Of a DNA stretch of 64,000 nucleotides, positions 43,555 through 55,569 are shown piece by piece. Both the position numbers and the translations under genes were made by a program. This DNA comes from Adiantum capillus-veneris (lineage: Eukaryota > Streptophyta > Polypodiopsida > Polypodiales > Pteridaceae). Numbering within the stretch: the first letter of the stretch is position 1; each line of letters opens with the position of its first letter. The notes beneath the pieces are model-generated. The model was not told the DNA's origin, searched no databases, and was given only the letters and a program-made list of their open reading frames with translations. Where the stretch lies: positions 59,021,684 through 59,085,683 of the forward strand of contig CM043942.1 in assembly GCA_014529385.2 (NCBI GenBank), written 5' to 3'.

Positions 43555-45525
43555 TCAAATAATCTTACCATGTCTTAGTACCTTGTCTTCATGCCGAAGG
43601 ATAGCTTCGGGTTGTAGCACCTCTTCTTGGTCTTCAATTTTGAGAGGGTCTTCAATAATTGGTTTACTTGGTGGCTCTCCTTTGTAGGGCTTAAGTAGGC
43701 TTACATGAAAGGCATTGTGTATGATCCAATGGTTGCGCAACCTGAGTTGATAAGCTGTCTCATTGATGGGCTTCAAGATTTGGAAAGGACCATAGTATCT
43801 TTTTGCTAGTTTAGCATAATACTTTTGATGGCCTATAAGATTTTTGCCCGGCGTTTGCCTTGATCGATCCTTAGGAAACTTAAGTAAGACCCAATAATTT
43901 TATTTGAACATTAAGGCCCTTCTGTGCTAATCAGCAACAACTTTTTGCCTTTGTTGAGAGATGGATATAGCCTCCTTAATCTTTTGAAAAGATTCTTGTA
44001 GGTCACGGCTATACTCATCGGAGGCGAAGATCTTCCCATGTACTTTGAGTAGCAAGGGACTTTTAGGTCTTCCCTCAATGATCTCAAAAGGTTCTTTTCC
44101 CGTAGAAGTATGTACATTATTATTGTAAGCATACTCTACAAGAGGTAAGTACTTTTCCCATTGTGAGTGTTGATCTACTTCGGTAACATAAGTCTTGAGT
44201 AGATCGAGTATCGTAAAATTGGCTATCTCATTCTGGCCATCCATTTTTGGGTGATAGGCCGAAGAGAAATTCAATCTTGTTCCTAGATTTTCAAAGAGAC
44301 CTTTCCAAAAATTACTAGTCATTCTAGGACATGATGGATGTGGGTAATCCATGGTGCTTGCAAATCTAAGATATGAAAAGAGTTGCCATTTGATGTGTCT
44401 TTTAATAGTCTTTTTGATAGGAATAAAATGTGCTTGCTTGCTGAACCTACCGACTATTGTCCATATTTCCGTATTCCCATGGATAGACTCGGGTAATCCA
44501 AAGATGAAATCCATGGATATACTCTCCCATGGTGAATTTGGGATAGGCAATGGTTGGAGTAATCCAGGTTGCTTCCCTCTATCATACTTGGTCTTTTGGC
44601 ATACTACACATTTTGAAACATACTCTTATATGTCCACTTTCATGGTAGGCCAATAGAAGTATGTCGACTCCTTCGAGAGTAGGTTGAATACCTCTATGCC
44701 CTGCATATGGAGGAGCATGGGATTCATACATAACTTTCTCATGAAGGGAATGTGTAACACATAGCCTATTTCCGTGGAGAAGATAACAATCCTGCAAGGT
44801 GAATGGTTCCTCTTTCTTCCCCAAAGCAAGGGTTGACATTATGTCTCTAAAGTTAGGGTCAGTAGCATACTCATCTATCATAGAAGATAGATCATTGTGA
44901 GTAGCTATAAACACCGCATTAACTTTTGGTTGTCGTGAAAGTGTATTGGCCACTTGATTGTGCTTACCAGCAATGTGAGCAATATGAAAATTAAATTGCG
45001 AGAAAAAATTTTCCCACCTCATTTGTTTGTCTGAAAGCTTGGTTTGTGTCATGAAATACTTGAGACTTTGGTGATTGATTCGTAGAATGAATGGAGTCCC
45101 TAATAAGTAGTGCTTCCATGTGTCTAGGGCATGTAGAACAGCTAAAATCTCTTTCTCATAAATGCCCATCAATATTGAGCCTTCGGCTCTCATATGCTAT
45201 GGCATGCCCTTCTTGAAGCAAAATTGCTCCAAGGCAATCACCACAAGCATCATTGGACCTCAAATGGCTTTGAGAGATCCGGAAGTATGAGGACTGGTTG
45301 GGAAGTAAGATTCTCTTTGACCTTATGAAAAGCATTTTGCTCCTTAGCAGTCCATACATACTTAACGTTCTTCTTAGTTAAGTCGTGTAGTGGTCCTACT
45401 ACTTGAGAGAATTTTGTTATAAAGCGTCTATAGTATGCACACTTACCAATAAAGCTTCTTAGCTCATGTAGATTCCTTGGGTTAGGCCATGCTTTTATTA
45501 CCTCTACTTCAATGGATCTATACAA
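43555..45525 (-). pseudogene. pol: F2 RT-RNase H-integrase-chromodomain remnant
   Basis: Recognisable pieces are HELRSFIGKCAYYRRFITKF (RT connection), ILRINHQSLKYF (RNase H with the TDH Asp changed to Asn), [20 protein letters not shown] and [19 protein letters not shown] (integrase core) and the C-terminal [12 protein letters not shown] before the chromodomain. The first three ORF pieces from the right lie in two frames. The stretch around the second catalytic Asp is disrupted. Not functional. Confidence 0.88.
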
Positions 45526-45628
45526 ATACCATCTTGAGAGATAATATGACCTAAGTATTGAATCTCTTGAAGGAAAAATTCACTTTTTTTTTCGTTGAGA
45601 AAAAGCTTATTCTCCCTCAATGCTTGAC

Positions 45629-47113
45629 AGGGAGATTATTCTTGAATTCTCTATATTGCACTTGGATCTCGAGGCCACGGCAAATGTTTGCACAATCTCC
45701 CGAGCTCTCCTGACAACTTGAGGGCACGCCTTAAAGAATAGGAGCGAATCATCTACGAACATTTTGGCCATAGCTGGTCGTTGCTCGGCAATGCCAGACC
45801 TTGAATCTCTCCCCCTGCAGCACTGCATTCAAGTATCGTAATGAGAGGATGCGACCCAATGGTGGAAAGCAAGGGGGCCAAGGGACACCCTTGCTTAATA
45901 GACCTTTTAACCTCAAAAGAGCCCACAATTATATCATTAAACAGGAGCTCTAATTGGCTGCCAACGCCAAGTGTGCGTATGAGGCGACAAAGGCGAGGCC
46001 CAAAGCCCAGAGCTCCCACGACTTCTTCTATATAGGACCATTCTATCCTATCATAGGCTTTGTTGAGGTCCATCTGCAGCAAGATGCACTCTTGCTTGGA
46101 GAAGGATGCATACTCTATTCCTATCATTGCTACCATTCCTCTCAGGCTTTAATGAACCCGTGTTGATGGGGAGAGATGATTCGACTCAGGAGGGGGGCAA
46201 GTCTGAGAGCTATCACCTTGGAAATAATTTTGTATGCTACTCACATCATCGTAATGGGACGCCAATGTTTAAGTTGGGAGCAGCAGATCTGTTTGGGGAT
46301 GGGCTTGATAAGCCCTCTCTTAACACTTGCATCCAAGGACTCTTCAGAAACAGCTAGATTGGCCATCGATGTGACTGGACCCTTGAGATCATCCCACAAT
46401 TCCCTGAAGAATTCAGCCATCAGTCCATCCAGTTGGGGGACTTTTCATTGCCAAGATCTTTTAGTGCCGTTGAGCATTCTTCCTCAGAGAAGTCCTTTTC
46501 CATGCGGTTGGCTTCCTCCTGGGGAACCTTCTTTTCAACACTTCCAAGTAAAGACATCCGGGCTTCTTGCACTTCCTGAGATTGGCTGGCCGATAATCTG
46601 GTTGAGATACTTGAGCAGAAGTGCAGCCATCTCATCTTGGTTTTATATTGTATTCCCTTTCTCATCATCGAGGACTTGCACTTGGCCTCAACTTTTCCTC
46701 ACTTTCAGAGCCCTAAAAAAATGTGCTTGGTTAGAAGGCTCTAGTTGAAGGAAATTTTCTCTAGAGAGCAATATCGCCTTTTTGATTTCCTCTAGCTGTT
46801 CGTTGGCCAATGAGATTTAGCTTCAAGCCATTGCTTGTGCTCATCTTCGGTATCTAGTCGGACAGCCTTCCTAGAGGCTAATTGCACTACCTCCTCTCTG
46901 AGATGTTTGATATGTGCCTCATTGGCTTTTTTTACCCAAGGACCCAAAGTTTTGATAGCTTTTTGTACACTACAAACAAATACATTCCAAGCATTAGGTT
47001 TATTCATCCCCACATCTTTCTTGAGCTTTCCCAACGCTTTCTTGGTGATGCCTCTGAAGAGAGGGTCTTTGAACAGGTGTGTCACAATAAACTTTTTCTC
47101 CCCTGTCGGGGAT

Positions 47114-47147
<34 letters not shown>

Positions 47148-47690
47148 TTTCTTTCTTGAGTTGTAAGTGTAATGGCATGTGATTGGAGAGGCCTTTTGTT
47201 GAGATTACCTTCATCTCTAACATCGATGAGATCCAGTCATCTTGATGAGAGCAGTAGTATCTATTCAGCCCGGAGGCAGTGCGGGCATACTAAAGGCTTG
47301 TGTAGGTGAATCCATGCATGTTGTTCCATGGGCGCACTTTACACAGGTCAATCATAGCCCACTTCTCACATAAGCTTAGCCATTTAGACTTTTCTGAGCC
47401 AGCCAGTAGGCTCGCTTAACCTGTTGTTGCTTTTCTTGACCATATTGAAATCTCCAACCATCATCCACTCTCCTTCGATTGGCGTATCCCCGAGCTGCAT
47501 CCACAGTTTAGCTCTATCCTTTGCATTGCAGGGGCCGTAAACATTTACTATGGTGATAGGTTGATTGTTCCATCTGATTCTAACACTACAGATTCTTCCA
47601 TAGGTGTGGTTTACGAACTCGTGTGCCCTAAGATTGGAATCAAGTGACTGTTGAATCGACGGGCTTGGCCCCCGGAGGGAGCAGTGCATT
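45629..47690 (-). pseudogene. Decayed LINE (non-LTR retrotransposon)
   Basis: The minus strand has endonuclease pieces (NVYGPCNAKDRAKLW, MMVGDFNMV, 47384-47689; then LSNHMPLHLQLK, 46792-47223, where the canonical SDH is SNH). RT pieces follow: DFSEEE...LKDLGNEKSP at 46420-46668; MDLNKAYDRIEWSYI and IKQGCPLAP at 45753-46136; and MFVDDSLLFF, the F/Y-x-DD site, at 45607-45828. The frames disagree and stops are frequent. A poly-C run sits between the endonuclease and RT parts. The 3' end and poly-A are missing at the junction with the chromovirus copy. Confidence 0.88.
47115..47147 (-). repeat. 33-bp poly-C tract (poly-G on the coding strand)
   Basis: Homopolymer inside the LINE, reading as poly-Gly in the coding frame right after LKKER. 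It is probably slippage in dead sequence, and its length is suspect in an assembly. Confidence 0.95.
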
Positions 47691-48772
47691 GCCCTTGACG
47701 GGGAAGTGCTCGGGGTGAGCCAGTGACGTCGCCATGGCGATGGCCACCGTTCCTCGTCGTGGCCCGACCATGGGATGTTGCACGCAAGACGACGTGGACA
47801 GTGAAGCGTCGTAGCCCCGCCGGCCCTGTGTCGGTACGCGGAGCCGTGCCCGCGGAAGGCGAGCCGGCATTCGGTTGTTGAGATGCTGTACCCCCACGTT
47901 TTTGGGCCTCAAGGTGCCAGCATCGACGACGTGCTTTCGTGCGGCGGCCTTGCTCGGTGTCGGACTCTCTGGGGTTGGCAGGTTGTTTATTTGGAGGATC
48001 GAGACTCTGTGTAGTAGCGAGTGCTTTGCCGCGTCCTTCGCCCTTCGAGGCGGCGGACATGCGGTGCCACACAATGGCCCACCCTGCCAGGGGGCGAGAG
48101 GGGGGGGCAGCCCATCTTCTGGCTTCCAATATCGTGTCGATGCTCTTCTCTCTCTCTTCTTTCTCTCTTCAAGTCTGACTCAAGAATATTATCTTTTCTT
48201 TCTATTTATGTTGAGATAGGCTCTCTGTTTTGTGACAACAGGTATAGATATTGTGTAATTTTCTTGCTTTGACTTGTGTTTTCTTTGCATGAAAGGATCT
48301 CTCTTTACGATAGTGCAATCATAGAAGGCCTCGGCCTCTGCTTAAGGGATTCCACGGTTGGAATCCAAGTGTGTGTGTGTGTGTTCTCCCGGAGACTGTT
48401 TCCACTATGGTCCTCGAAGAGGAGAGCGAAAGCTCTCAAGATTCTGAGTTACAAAAGCGATGGATTTCAAGAGGGAGGAAAGCCTCCACACTATTTCGCA
48501 CGGGCGGTTCAAATGGGATCGACGGTTGAGGTGATTCGGACCGCCAAAAGCACATTTGTAAATTTGGGACATCTGGTAAATTCGCGGAGAAAAGTAAATT
48601 CAAGTAGGTTTGTAAATTCGGGGCGGTCCACACCCATGTCTTGAACCCGTGACTTCCCCATTGCAAGCCATGAGCACTAACCACTACGCCCGCATGCGTT
48701 CATTGAAATATAGGTGATTCGAGTATGTCATATTGTAAATGTGGGCCGAGTAGTAAAGTCAGGTCAGACTAT
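47691..48772. other. GC-rich then mixed sequence, no confident gene
   Basis: About 47650-48120 is GC-rich and open in several frames on both strands (up to 173 codons), as expected from composition alone. I see no domain. It may be LINE 5' sequence or another repeat. A CT-rich patch at 48143-48175 and a short GTGTGT run near 48370 follow. Confidence 0.5.
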
Positions 48773-49510
48773 TAAAACGGGCAGACTAGTAAATTCAAGG
48801 AAAATGTCGAATCTGAGGGTCCAAGATTGACGCGCCCCGCGTTTTCCTCCTCCACCATAGATCCCATTTGAGCATGGCCATGTGATATAGTGATGAGAGG
48901 AGGAAAGATAGAACTGAGTGGGAAAGTAATGCCCCACGTCTGGTTCATGTGCTTGTATAAGATTCTCTCCATGCAATAAAGATTACTCTTTGTGAGTTTT
49001 TTTTTTTTTTTTGTGTGGGGGTTGTTTGTTGGGGGGTGGGGGGGGGCGGGGGGGGGCTGGACTTTCCAACTAGAAACAAGATCAAATCTAAAGGGATTGG
49101 CCTGCACGTGTGCGCAAGTTGCAAAGCTACAATTGAAGATCCAAGCCATCTTTCTAAAAACGGGCAGACTAGTAAATTCAAGGAAAATGTCGAATCTGAG
49201 GGTCCAAGATTGACGCGCCCCGCGTTTTCCTCCTCCACCATAGATCCCATTTGAGCATGCCCGTGTGATATAGTGATGAGGGGAGGAAAGATAGAACTGA
49301 GTGTGAAAGTAATGCCCGTGTGATATAGTGATGAGGGGAGGAAAGATAGAACTGAGTGTGTTTGTATAAGATTTTCTCCATGGAATAAAGATTACTCTTT
49401 GTGATTTTTATTTTTTTTTTGTGAAGAGAAACAAGATCAAATCTGAAGGGATTGGCGTGCACGTGTGCGCAAGTTGCAAAGCTACAATTGAAGATCCAAG
49501 CCATCTTTCT
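48770..49510. repeat. Tandem duplication of about 381 bp
   Basis: Sequence from about 48775 (gggcagactagtaaattcaa) is repeated from about 49159. Both copies end with a poly-T/G-rich patch and then CAAGTTGCAAAGCTACAATT. Copy 2 has an extra internal duplication of ~56 bp (about 49261 and 49317). Copy 1 has a G-rich expansion near 49030-49056. Confidence 0.88.
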
Positions 49511-49741
49511 AAAGACTGCCCATCCACTAGGGGCCTCGTGGGTGAATTGTGCAAATGTGTGCAAAGGAGTTGGAAGACCCTATTCTTCAAGCATGCTCTA
49601 ATTTTAGGAGCAAAGTTGATTAAGAACAAAGCTAATCCAAAGTTGAAACATAGATTGTTTTCTAACGCTATCTCAAACGAATATCAAAGGCAAAGAACCT
49701 TAAAGTATTTGAGAAGACCCTTGCAATGGCCAATTTGGTAG
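49421..49741 (+). pseudogene. LINE C-terminal zinc-binding-like segment
   Basis: A 106-codon frame with HVCASCKATIEDPSHLSKDC and further Cys residues (ELCKCV). The CX2C...E..HL...C spacing is like the RT-associated zinc-binding segment at the end of plant LINE ORF2. A partial copy lies in the first half of the duplication (49095-49155). It is on the plus strand, opposite to the LINE at 45.6-47.7 kb, so it would belong to another copy. Confidence 0.45.
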
Positions 49742-50099
49742 AGATCATATAGGAAAGTAGAGAACTAACCTACACGATAGGAAATAATAGGGTCTCTAAT
49801 TGAGTGGGTGAAAAAACCTAATTGCCATTAAGCACTTGAAGGGTGTAGCCAGCTCATAGTCAATAATAGGAATGCTTAGGAGAGAAGCACCATGTGTGTA
49901 TACCTTGACAGTAATTTCTAGTTGTTGACTGTGATGAGAAGACACTGTGATTTGCAAAGACACTGATCTTAAATCTTTCTAGCATGGTTGATGCCTGTGC
50001 AGTCGTAGTCAACAGGTGCAATTTTGGCAATAGCTGTATCCTTATATATCTTGTCGAGGCACCGTCGATGCCTCGTCCCTCATCGACGGCACCCTAGGA
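49742..50099. other. Unassigned DNA, no gene seen
   Basis: A short AT-rich stretch between the LINE-like segment and the GC-rich tandem repeat. It has no motif or repeat that I can identify. Confidence 0.5.
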
Positions 50100-50873
50100 T
50101 GAAGATGTCGATGTCGACCGCCGCCGACTGATGACGGCCCGTGCCCGAGGGATGTCCACATTTGCGCCCCGTGCTTGCTCGCTCCGTTTGATGCCACCGA
50201 GGGGCATTGGGGTCCGCCGTGCACCCCACGAGGGGAGGAGGGTCCATTGGATGCCCCGTGGTTGCCCCCTTCCTCGATGCGCGTCATCGATCGCCCGGCC
50301 CGTGCACCCCCTACGAGGCGAGGGACATCCACGTCGACGCCCACAGTTGCCTCTCTATGCGCGACGTCCATCAGCCCGTCGATGATGGCCCTTGTGCCCC
50401 ACGAGGCAAAAAAAATCGATGCCCCGCGGTTCCTCCCTTGGTGCGCATCGTCGATCGGCCCGTCAAAGGCGGCCATGTGCCCCCCGTGGCCCCCCGCCAG
50501 GCGAGGGACGTCGACACCCGGCGGTTGCCCCCTCAGTACGCGTCGTCGATCGGCCCGCCAATGGCAGCCCGTGTCCTCCCGCGAGGCGACATACGTCGAC
50601 GCCCTGCGGTTGCCCCCCTCGGTGCGCGTCCTCGATCGGCTTGCCGATGGCGGCCCGTGTATCCCGTGAGGTGAGGAATGTCGACGCCCCACGGTTGCTT
50701 CCCCTTGGTGCATGTCCTTGATGAGCCCATCAACAACGGCCCGTGTACCCCACGAGGCAAGGGCTGTCGACGCCCCGCGGTTGCCCCCCGTCGTCGAACG
50801 GCCTGTAGACAATGGCCCGTGTGCCTCCCACGGCCCCCCGCGAAGCAAGGGACGTTGACGCCCCGTGGTTGCC
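50100..50873. repeat. GC-rich tandem repeat with ~85-bp unit
   Basis: At least eight diverged units. Recurrent landmarks are CGGTTGCCCCC, CGTCGATCGGCCCG, GGCCCGTGT and CACGAGGCGAGGG followed by CGTCGACGCC. The CGGTTGCC landmark recurs near 50262, 50346, 50428, 50522, 50606, 50694, 50778 and 50868. Composition is far more GC-rich than the surroundings. Because the unit is not a multiple of three and all frames are open, the long frames across it (up to 351 codons on the minus strand) are probably compositional. The chromovirus LTR begins inside the last visible unit. Confidence 0.85.
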
Positions 50874-52406
50874 TGTAATGGAATTGGCCTATTTAATTTG
50901 AGAGTAGCGGAAATTAATGAGAGTACTTTTGAGAAATGACTTTGTGAGCATAGCGGGTGAACATAATTGAAGATAGCAACATAATCATAGCAATTAGTTA
51001 ACTTGGGATGAACAATACTTTTGCAAGAGAGAGAATTTAGAGAACATGACAATACTTGAGGACCGGATTTATGTGGAGCCGGTTCCCCCTCCAATAGGCA
51101 TTTGTATTATGATTTCTCCTATTAAGAGAGACTTGTTACAATACAATCTTTATGTTCCTTATGACCTAGGTGATGCAATGAAGATGGAAAGCTTCACGCA
51201 TCACAAACATAACATAAACTTGAAGAAAGCTTTAACTATCCCAAGCCTCAGTCCCAAGACCTCAAACACCTTCGAAGGTGGAGAGAGCTAGCACGGAATG
51301 AGGGTAGGGAAGGGGAAGAAGAAACATTTCGTAGGAGAAAGAATTAGTTACTCACTTATCATAACTCTTGTTGCTAGCATGCATAATAGCATAGTAATGA
51401 AGAAGAAGGAGATGGCAAACTTAAGCATTGAAGCATTGCTCTTGGTTGGATTTGCACTCCATATCCAAGAGTGTTTGTGTAGGCTCTCAACCTCTACTTT
51501 CTTGTAGAAGGAGAGGGAGCTCTTGCACTTTGCATAGCACACAATGAGAGTGTTTGTGAGTGTGTGTGGGTGAGTATACCCCCTAAGCAACCCCCTAGCT
51601 TGCTTGGGTCGACCCCCCCCTTGTAGCTCATGCTTGAAGCTCATTGGACCCCTCCAGGCCTAGCCAATCACAAGCAGGATGCATTACAAGCAGCAAGGGT
51701 AACCTTGAGACAAGTGTCCCCCTTTCCCCTTTGAGAGAGAGGGCTAGATAAATGCTAAATCATTTAATTAAATCTCTTAAATTATTATTGGACCCATTGG
51801 ATGGCCAACCAATAGGCTTTAGGCACACCATGAGAGCAACATGACGAGGAACTTGGCAAGTGTCCCTTTTGCTTTCTTTGTACCATGCATGCCTTGTGTG
51901 AGTATGTGGGTGTTCTCTCTCATCCCCCCTCATGTAGGGATCGCCCCCTCCTTGTAGGGATTGAATATTTGACTTTTTGACACCTCAAGCCCCTCATACA
52001 TAGGCCCAGTTCCCACCACAAGCTTGGCCGTTAAGCACTTTAAGCTTGGGCTAGGTTCTCACCGTAAGTGCAACCCTATCATCTCAAGCATGTCAAGCAC
52101 CTCAAGCATCTCAATAATTAAGCACCTCAAGCATCTCAAGCACCTCAAGCACCTTAGTCATCAAGCATGACAAGCAGGACAAGCACCTCGAGCTGGGTCG
52201 GGTTCCCGCGCCTCAAGCTCAGCCCTAGCTTACCTAAGGTCAAAGGCCTTTTACACACATTATTGGAGGTCTTCAATGAAGCTAACCCTAATATCTTATG
52301 CTCCATTAGTTAGCCTTCCTCTTTCATATACCATCTCTCATCTGGGCCCCTTTACCAATGGCCCCGTGTTGACATAGATCTATAAGCACATGTCTCTATC
52401 TTAACA
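50874..52406 (-). repeat. Element F1 3' LTR
   Basis: About 1.53 kb. The left end (TGTAATGG on the plus strand) is fixed by comparison with the 5' LTR. The right end is set where the minus strand has GGGAGAATAAACGGGAACAAG-like purines before TGTTAAGATAG, so it is less certain. The homologous copy in F2 has a changed terminal dinucleotide. Confidence 0.8.
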
Positions 52407-52915
52407 CTTGTTCCCGTTTATTCTCCCACATTAAGTGATCAATTTGATATGAGAAAATCATTTGGTTTGGTTAGATATTAGATATTCGATTTTATGAAAT
52501 TACCTCTTTCTTGAAATCATAGTCGTCCTCGACTATGAGGTAGAAGAGATAAAGCCTTAGTCATTAGTCAATCTTACTTTGCGGGTAGAGGATCCCTTTT
52601 TACCCTACGACATCTTTCCAAGATGGATGACTAATCCATTTGGTGCTTGCGAGACATAGCTTTCGCAAGCATGTCTGCTCTTTAGTCCATTTCATTCTCC
52701 CAAAGTAGAGAGACAAATTCTAATTGGTGTTTGAGAGACGTTGTCATCACAAACATGATTCTAAGCATACATACTAGTTAAATTTGTGCACAATTAAAAA
52801 GAGGACTAGTCCAATAAGACAAAAACACGACTCATTTAAAAGAAATTTGTACATTTGCTTACTCTAATGTAGCATTGTAAGCATTGACAAGGTTCATACT
52901 ATCCTTAAGTTGTAT

Positions 52916-55141
52916 TCATTGCATCCATCTAGCCTCTTTAAAAGGATGATTTTTGAACTTAATAAGATACCGTCGGATAATCTTACCATGTCGTAGTACC
53001 TTGTCTTCATGCCGAAGGACAGCTTCGAGTTGTTGCACCTCTTCTTGGTCTTCAACTTCGGGAGGGTCTTCAACAATTGGTTCAGTTGGTGGATCTCCTT
53101 TGTAGGGCTTAAGTAGGCTTACATAAAAGGCATTGTGTATGAGCCAATGGTTGGGCAACCTGAGTTGATAAGTTGTCTCATTGATGGGCTTCAATATTTG
53201 GAAAGGACCATAGTATCTTTTTGCTAGTTTAGCATAATACTTTTGATGGCCCGTAGGATTTTTGCCCGTCATTTGCCTTAATCGAGCCTTAGGAAACTTG
53301 CGTAAGACCCACTCATTTTCTTTGAACATTAGGGATCTTCTGTGCTTATCAGTAACAACTTTTTGCCTTAGTTGAGAGATGGATATAACCTCCCTAATAT
53401 TTTGAAAAGATTCTTGTAGGTCACGGCTATCCTCATCGTCGGCAAAGATCTTGCCATGTACTTTGAGTAGCAAGGGACTTTTAGGTCTTCTCACAATGAT
53501 CTCAAAAGGTGCTTTTCCCGTAGAAGTATGTACAGTATTATTGTAGGCATACTCTACAAGAGGTAAGTACTCTTCCCATTGTGAGCGTTGATCTACTTCG
53601 ATAACATAAGTCTTGAGTAGATCAAGTATCGTAAGATTGGCTATCTCACTTTGGCCATCCGTTTGTGGGTGATAGGCCGAAGAGAAATTCAATCTTGTTC
53701 CTAGATTTTCAAAGAGACCGTTCCAGAAATTACTAGTCATTATATGATCTCTATCTGACACGATGGATGTGGGTAATCCATGGTGCTTGAAAATATGAGA
53801 TATGAAGAGAGTTGCCATTTGATGTGCCTTAATAGTATTTTTGACAGGAATAAAATTTGCTTGCTTGCTAAACCTGTCAACTATTGTCCATATTCCTGTA
53901 TTCCCATGGATAGACTTGGGTAGTCCAAAGATGAAATCCATGGATATACTCTCCCATGGTGAATTTGGGATAGGCAATGGCTGGAGTAATCCAGATTGCT
54001 TCCCTCTATCATACTTGGTCTTTTGGCATACTACACATTTTGAAACATACTCTTGTATGTCCACTTTCATGGTAGGCCAATAGAAGTACGTCTCTACTCC
54101 TCGGAGAGTAGGTTGAATACCTCTATGCCCTGCATATGGAGGAGCATGGGATTCATACATAACTTTCTCACGAAGGGAATGGGTAACACATAGCCTATTA
54201 CCGTGGAGAAGATAACCATCCTGCAAGGTGAATGGTTCCTTTTTCTTCCCCAAAGCAAGGGCTGACATTATGTCTCTAAAGTCAGGGTCAGTAGCATACT
54301 CATCTATCATAGAGGATAGATGATTGTGAGTAGCTATAGACACCGCATTAACTTTGGGTCGTCGTGAAAGTGCATCGGCCACTTGATTGTGATTACCAGC
54401 TATGTGAGCAATATGGAAATTAAATTGCGAAAGAAAATTTGCCCACCTCACTTGTTTGTCGAAAAGCTTGGTTTGCGTCATGAAATACTTGAGACTTTGG
54501 TGGTCTGTTTGTAGGATAAATGGAGTCCCCAATAGGTAGTGCTTCCATGTGTCTAGGGCATATAGAACAGCTAAAAGCTCTTTCTCATAAATGCCCAAGA
54601 CTCGTTCATCAATATTGAGCCTTGGGTTCTCATATGCTATGGCATGCCCTTCTTGAAGCAAAACTGCTCCAAGGCAATCACCACAAGCATCACATTGGAC
54701 CTCAAATGGCTTTGAGAGATCCGGAAGCACGAGGACTGGTTGGGAAGTAAGCATCTCTTTGAGCTTTTCAAAAGCATTTTGCTCCTTAGCAGTCCATACA
54801 AACTTAATGTTCTTCTTAGTTAAGTCGTGTAGTGGTCCTGCTACTTGAGAGAATTTTGCTATGAAGCGTTTATAGTATGCGCACTTACCAACAAAGCTTC
54901 TTAGCTCATGTAGATTTCTTGGGTTAGGCCATGCTTTTATTACCTCTAAATTTGATGGATCCATTCGGATACCATATTTAGAGATAATATGACCTAGGTA
55001 TTGAATCTCTTGAAGGAAGAATTCGCTTCTCTTTTGGTTGAGAAAAATCTTGTTCTCCCTCAATGCTTGAAAAATCACTTGGAGATGTTGCTTATGTTCC
55101 TCCAAAGACTTGGAGTAGATGATGATATCATCAAAGAACAC
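52916..55141 (-). CDS. pol: Chromovirus RT (second half), RNase H, integrase, chromodomain
   Basis: A 741-codon open stretch. It begins at the RT catalytic [10 protein letters not shown]. RNase H follows ([35 protein letters not shown]). The integrase has an HHCC part ([12 protein letters not shown], then CVVC) and a core with Asp in SMDFIFGLP, Asp in IVSDRD and Glu in [11 protein letters not shown]. The C-terminal GPF-like segment ([11 protein letters not shown]) is followed by a chromodomain-like end ([20 protein letters not shown], then [10 protein letters not shown]), which defines chromoviruses and can guide insertion to particular chromatin. No stop interrupts this part. Confidence 0.95.
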   Translation of the reverse strand: MFFDDIIIYSKSLEEHKQHLQVIFQALRENKIFLNQKRSEFFLQEIQYLGHIISKYGIRMDPSNLEVIKAWPNPRNLHELRSFVGKCAYYKRFIAKFSQVAGPLHDLTKKNIKFVWTAKEQNAFEKLKEMLTSQPVLVLPDLSKPFEVQCDACGDCLGAVLLQEGHAIAYENPRLNIDERVLGIYEKELLAVLYALDTWKHYLLGTPFILQTDHQSLKYFMTQTKLFDKQVRWANFLSQFNFHIAHIAGNHNQVADALSRRPKVNAVSIATHNHLSSMIDEYATDPDFRDIMSALALGKKKEPFTLQDGYLLHGNRLCVTHSLREKVMYESHAPPYAGHRGIQPTLRGVETYFYWPTMKVDIQEYVSKCVVCQKTKYDRGKQSGLLQPLPIPNSPWESISMDFIFGLPKSIHGNTGIWTIVDRFSKQANFIPVKNTIKAHQMATLFISHIFKHHGLPTSIVSDRDHIMTSNFWNGLFENLGTRLNFSSAYHPQTDGQSEIANLTILDLLKTYVIEVDQRSQWEEYLPLVEYAYNNTVHTSTGKAPFEIIVRRPKSPLLLKVHGKIFADDEDSRDLQESFQNIREVISISQLRQKVVTDKHRRSLMFKENEWVLRKFPKARLRQMTGKNPTGHQKYYAKLAKRYYGPFQILKPINETTYQLRLPNHWLIHNAFYVSLLKPYKGDPPTEPIVEDPPEVEDQEEVQQLEAVLRHEDKVLRHGKIIRRYLIKFKNHPFKEARWMQ

Positions 55142-55569
55142 TCCAGAGTGAATTTGCTGTATGGTCTAAAAATTTTCTCCATCAAATGATTGAACGTAGC
55201 TAGTGCATTAGTCAAGCCAAAAGGCATTACTAGATATTCATAAAGACCAAACGTTGTGCGAAACGCGGTCTTTAAGATATATTCATCCACTATCCTTATT
55301 TGATGATAGACACTCTTAAGGTCAATCCTACTGAAGTAGGTAGAGCCTTGTAGCTTATCAAACAGATCTTCTACTTGAGGTACGGGAAATCTGTTTTTGA
55401 TAGTGATATGGTTTAGTGCTCGATAGTCCACACACATACGGTGTGTACCATCTTTCTTTTGCACTAAAAGGACTGGAGAACAAAAGGGAGAGGAGCTAGG
55501 CCTCACCATCCCTTTGTCTACCAGCTCTTGTACTTGCCTCATGATCTCCTCTTGTTGAGCTTGTGAGAC
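55075..55569 (-). pseudogene. pol: Chromovirus RT, first half, frameshifted
   Basis: [51 protein letters not shown] and [18 protein letters not shown]. It runs out of frame near 55140-55170, exactly before the FFDD site, which is in the next frame. A single small indel explains this. A TGA at 55570-55572 precedes it, consistent with a CGA-to-TGA change. Confidence 0.9.

Larger units (their letters stand above)
42281..45628 (-). mobile_element. Element F2: decayed chromovirus copy, 3' part
   Basis: Colinear with 51700-55070 (element F1). It holds LTR sequence (42281 to about 42987), 3' untranslated sequence, chromodomain and integrase (43555-44550), RNase H and the HHCC part (44582-45193) and RT second half (45250-45525), with several frame changes. 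It is truncated on the left by the LTR at 42047-42280 and on the right by LINE sequence at about 45629. RT first half, protease and gag are missing. Confidence 0.9.

Noticed and set aside
47611-48219. Arg/Ala/Pro-rich frames on both strands as a gene
   Set aside because: GC composition opens all frames; no domain or consistent start, and the left side overlaps LINE endonuclease sequence.
50131-50721. Several overlapping long frames on both strands in the GC-rich array as genes
   Set aside because: All six frames are open because of GC-rich tandem repeats; unit length is not a multiple of three and no domain or start context stands out.
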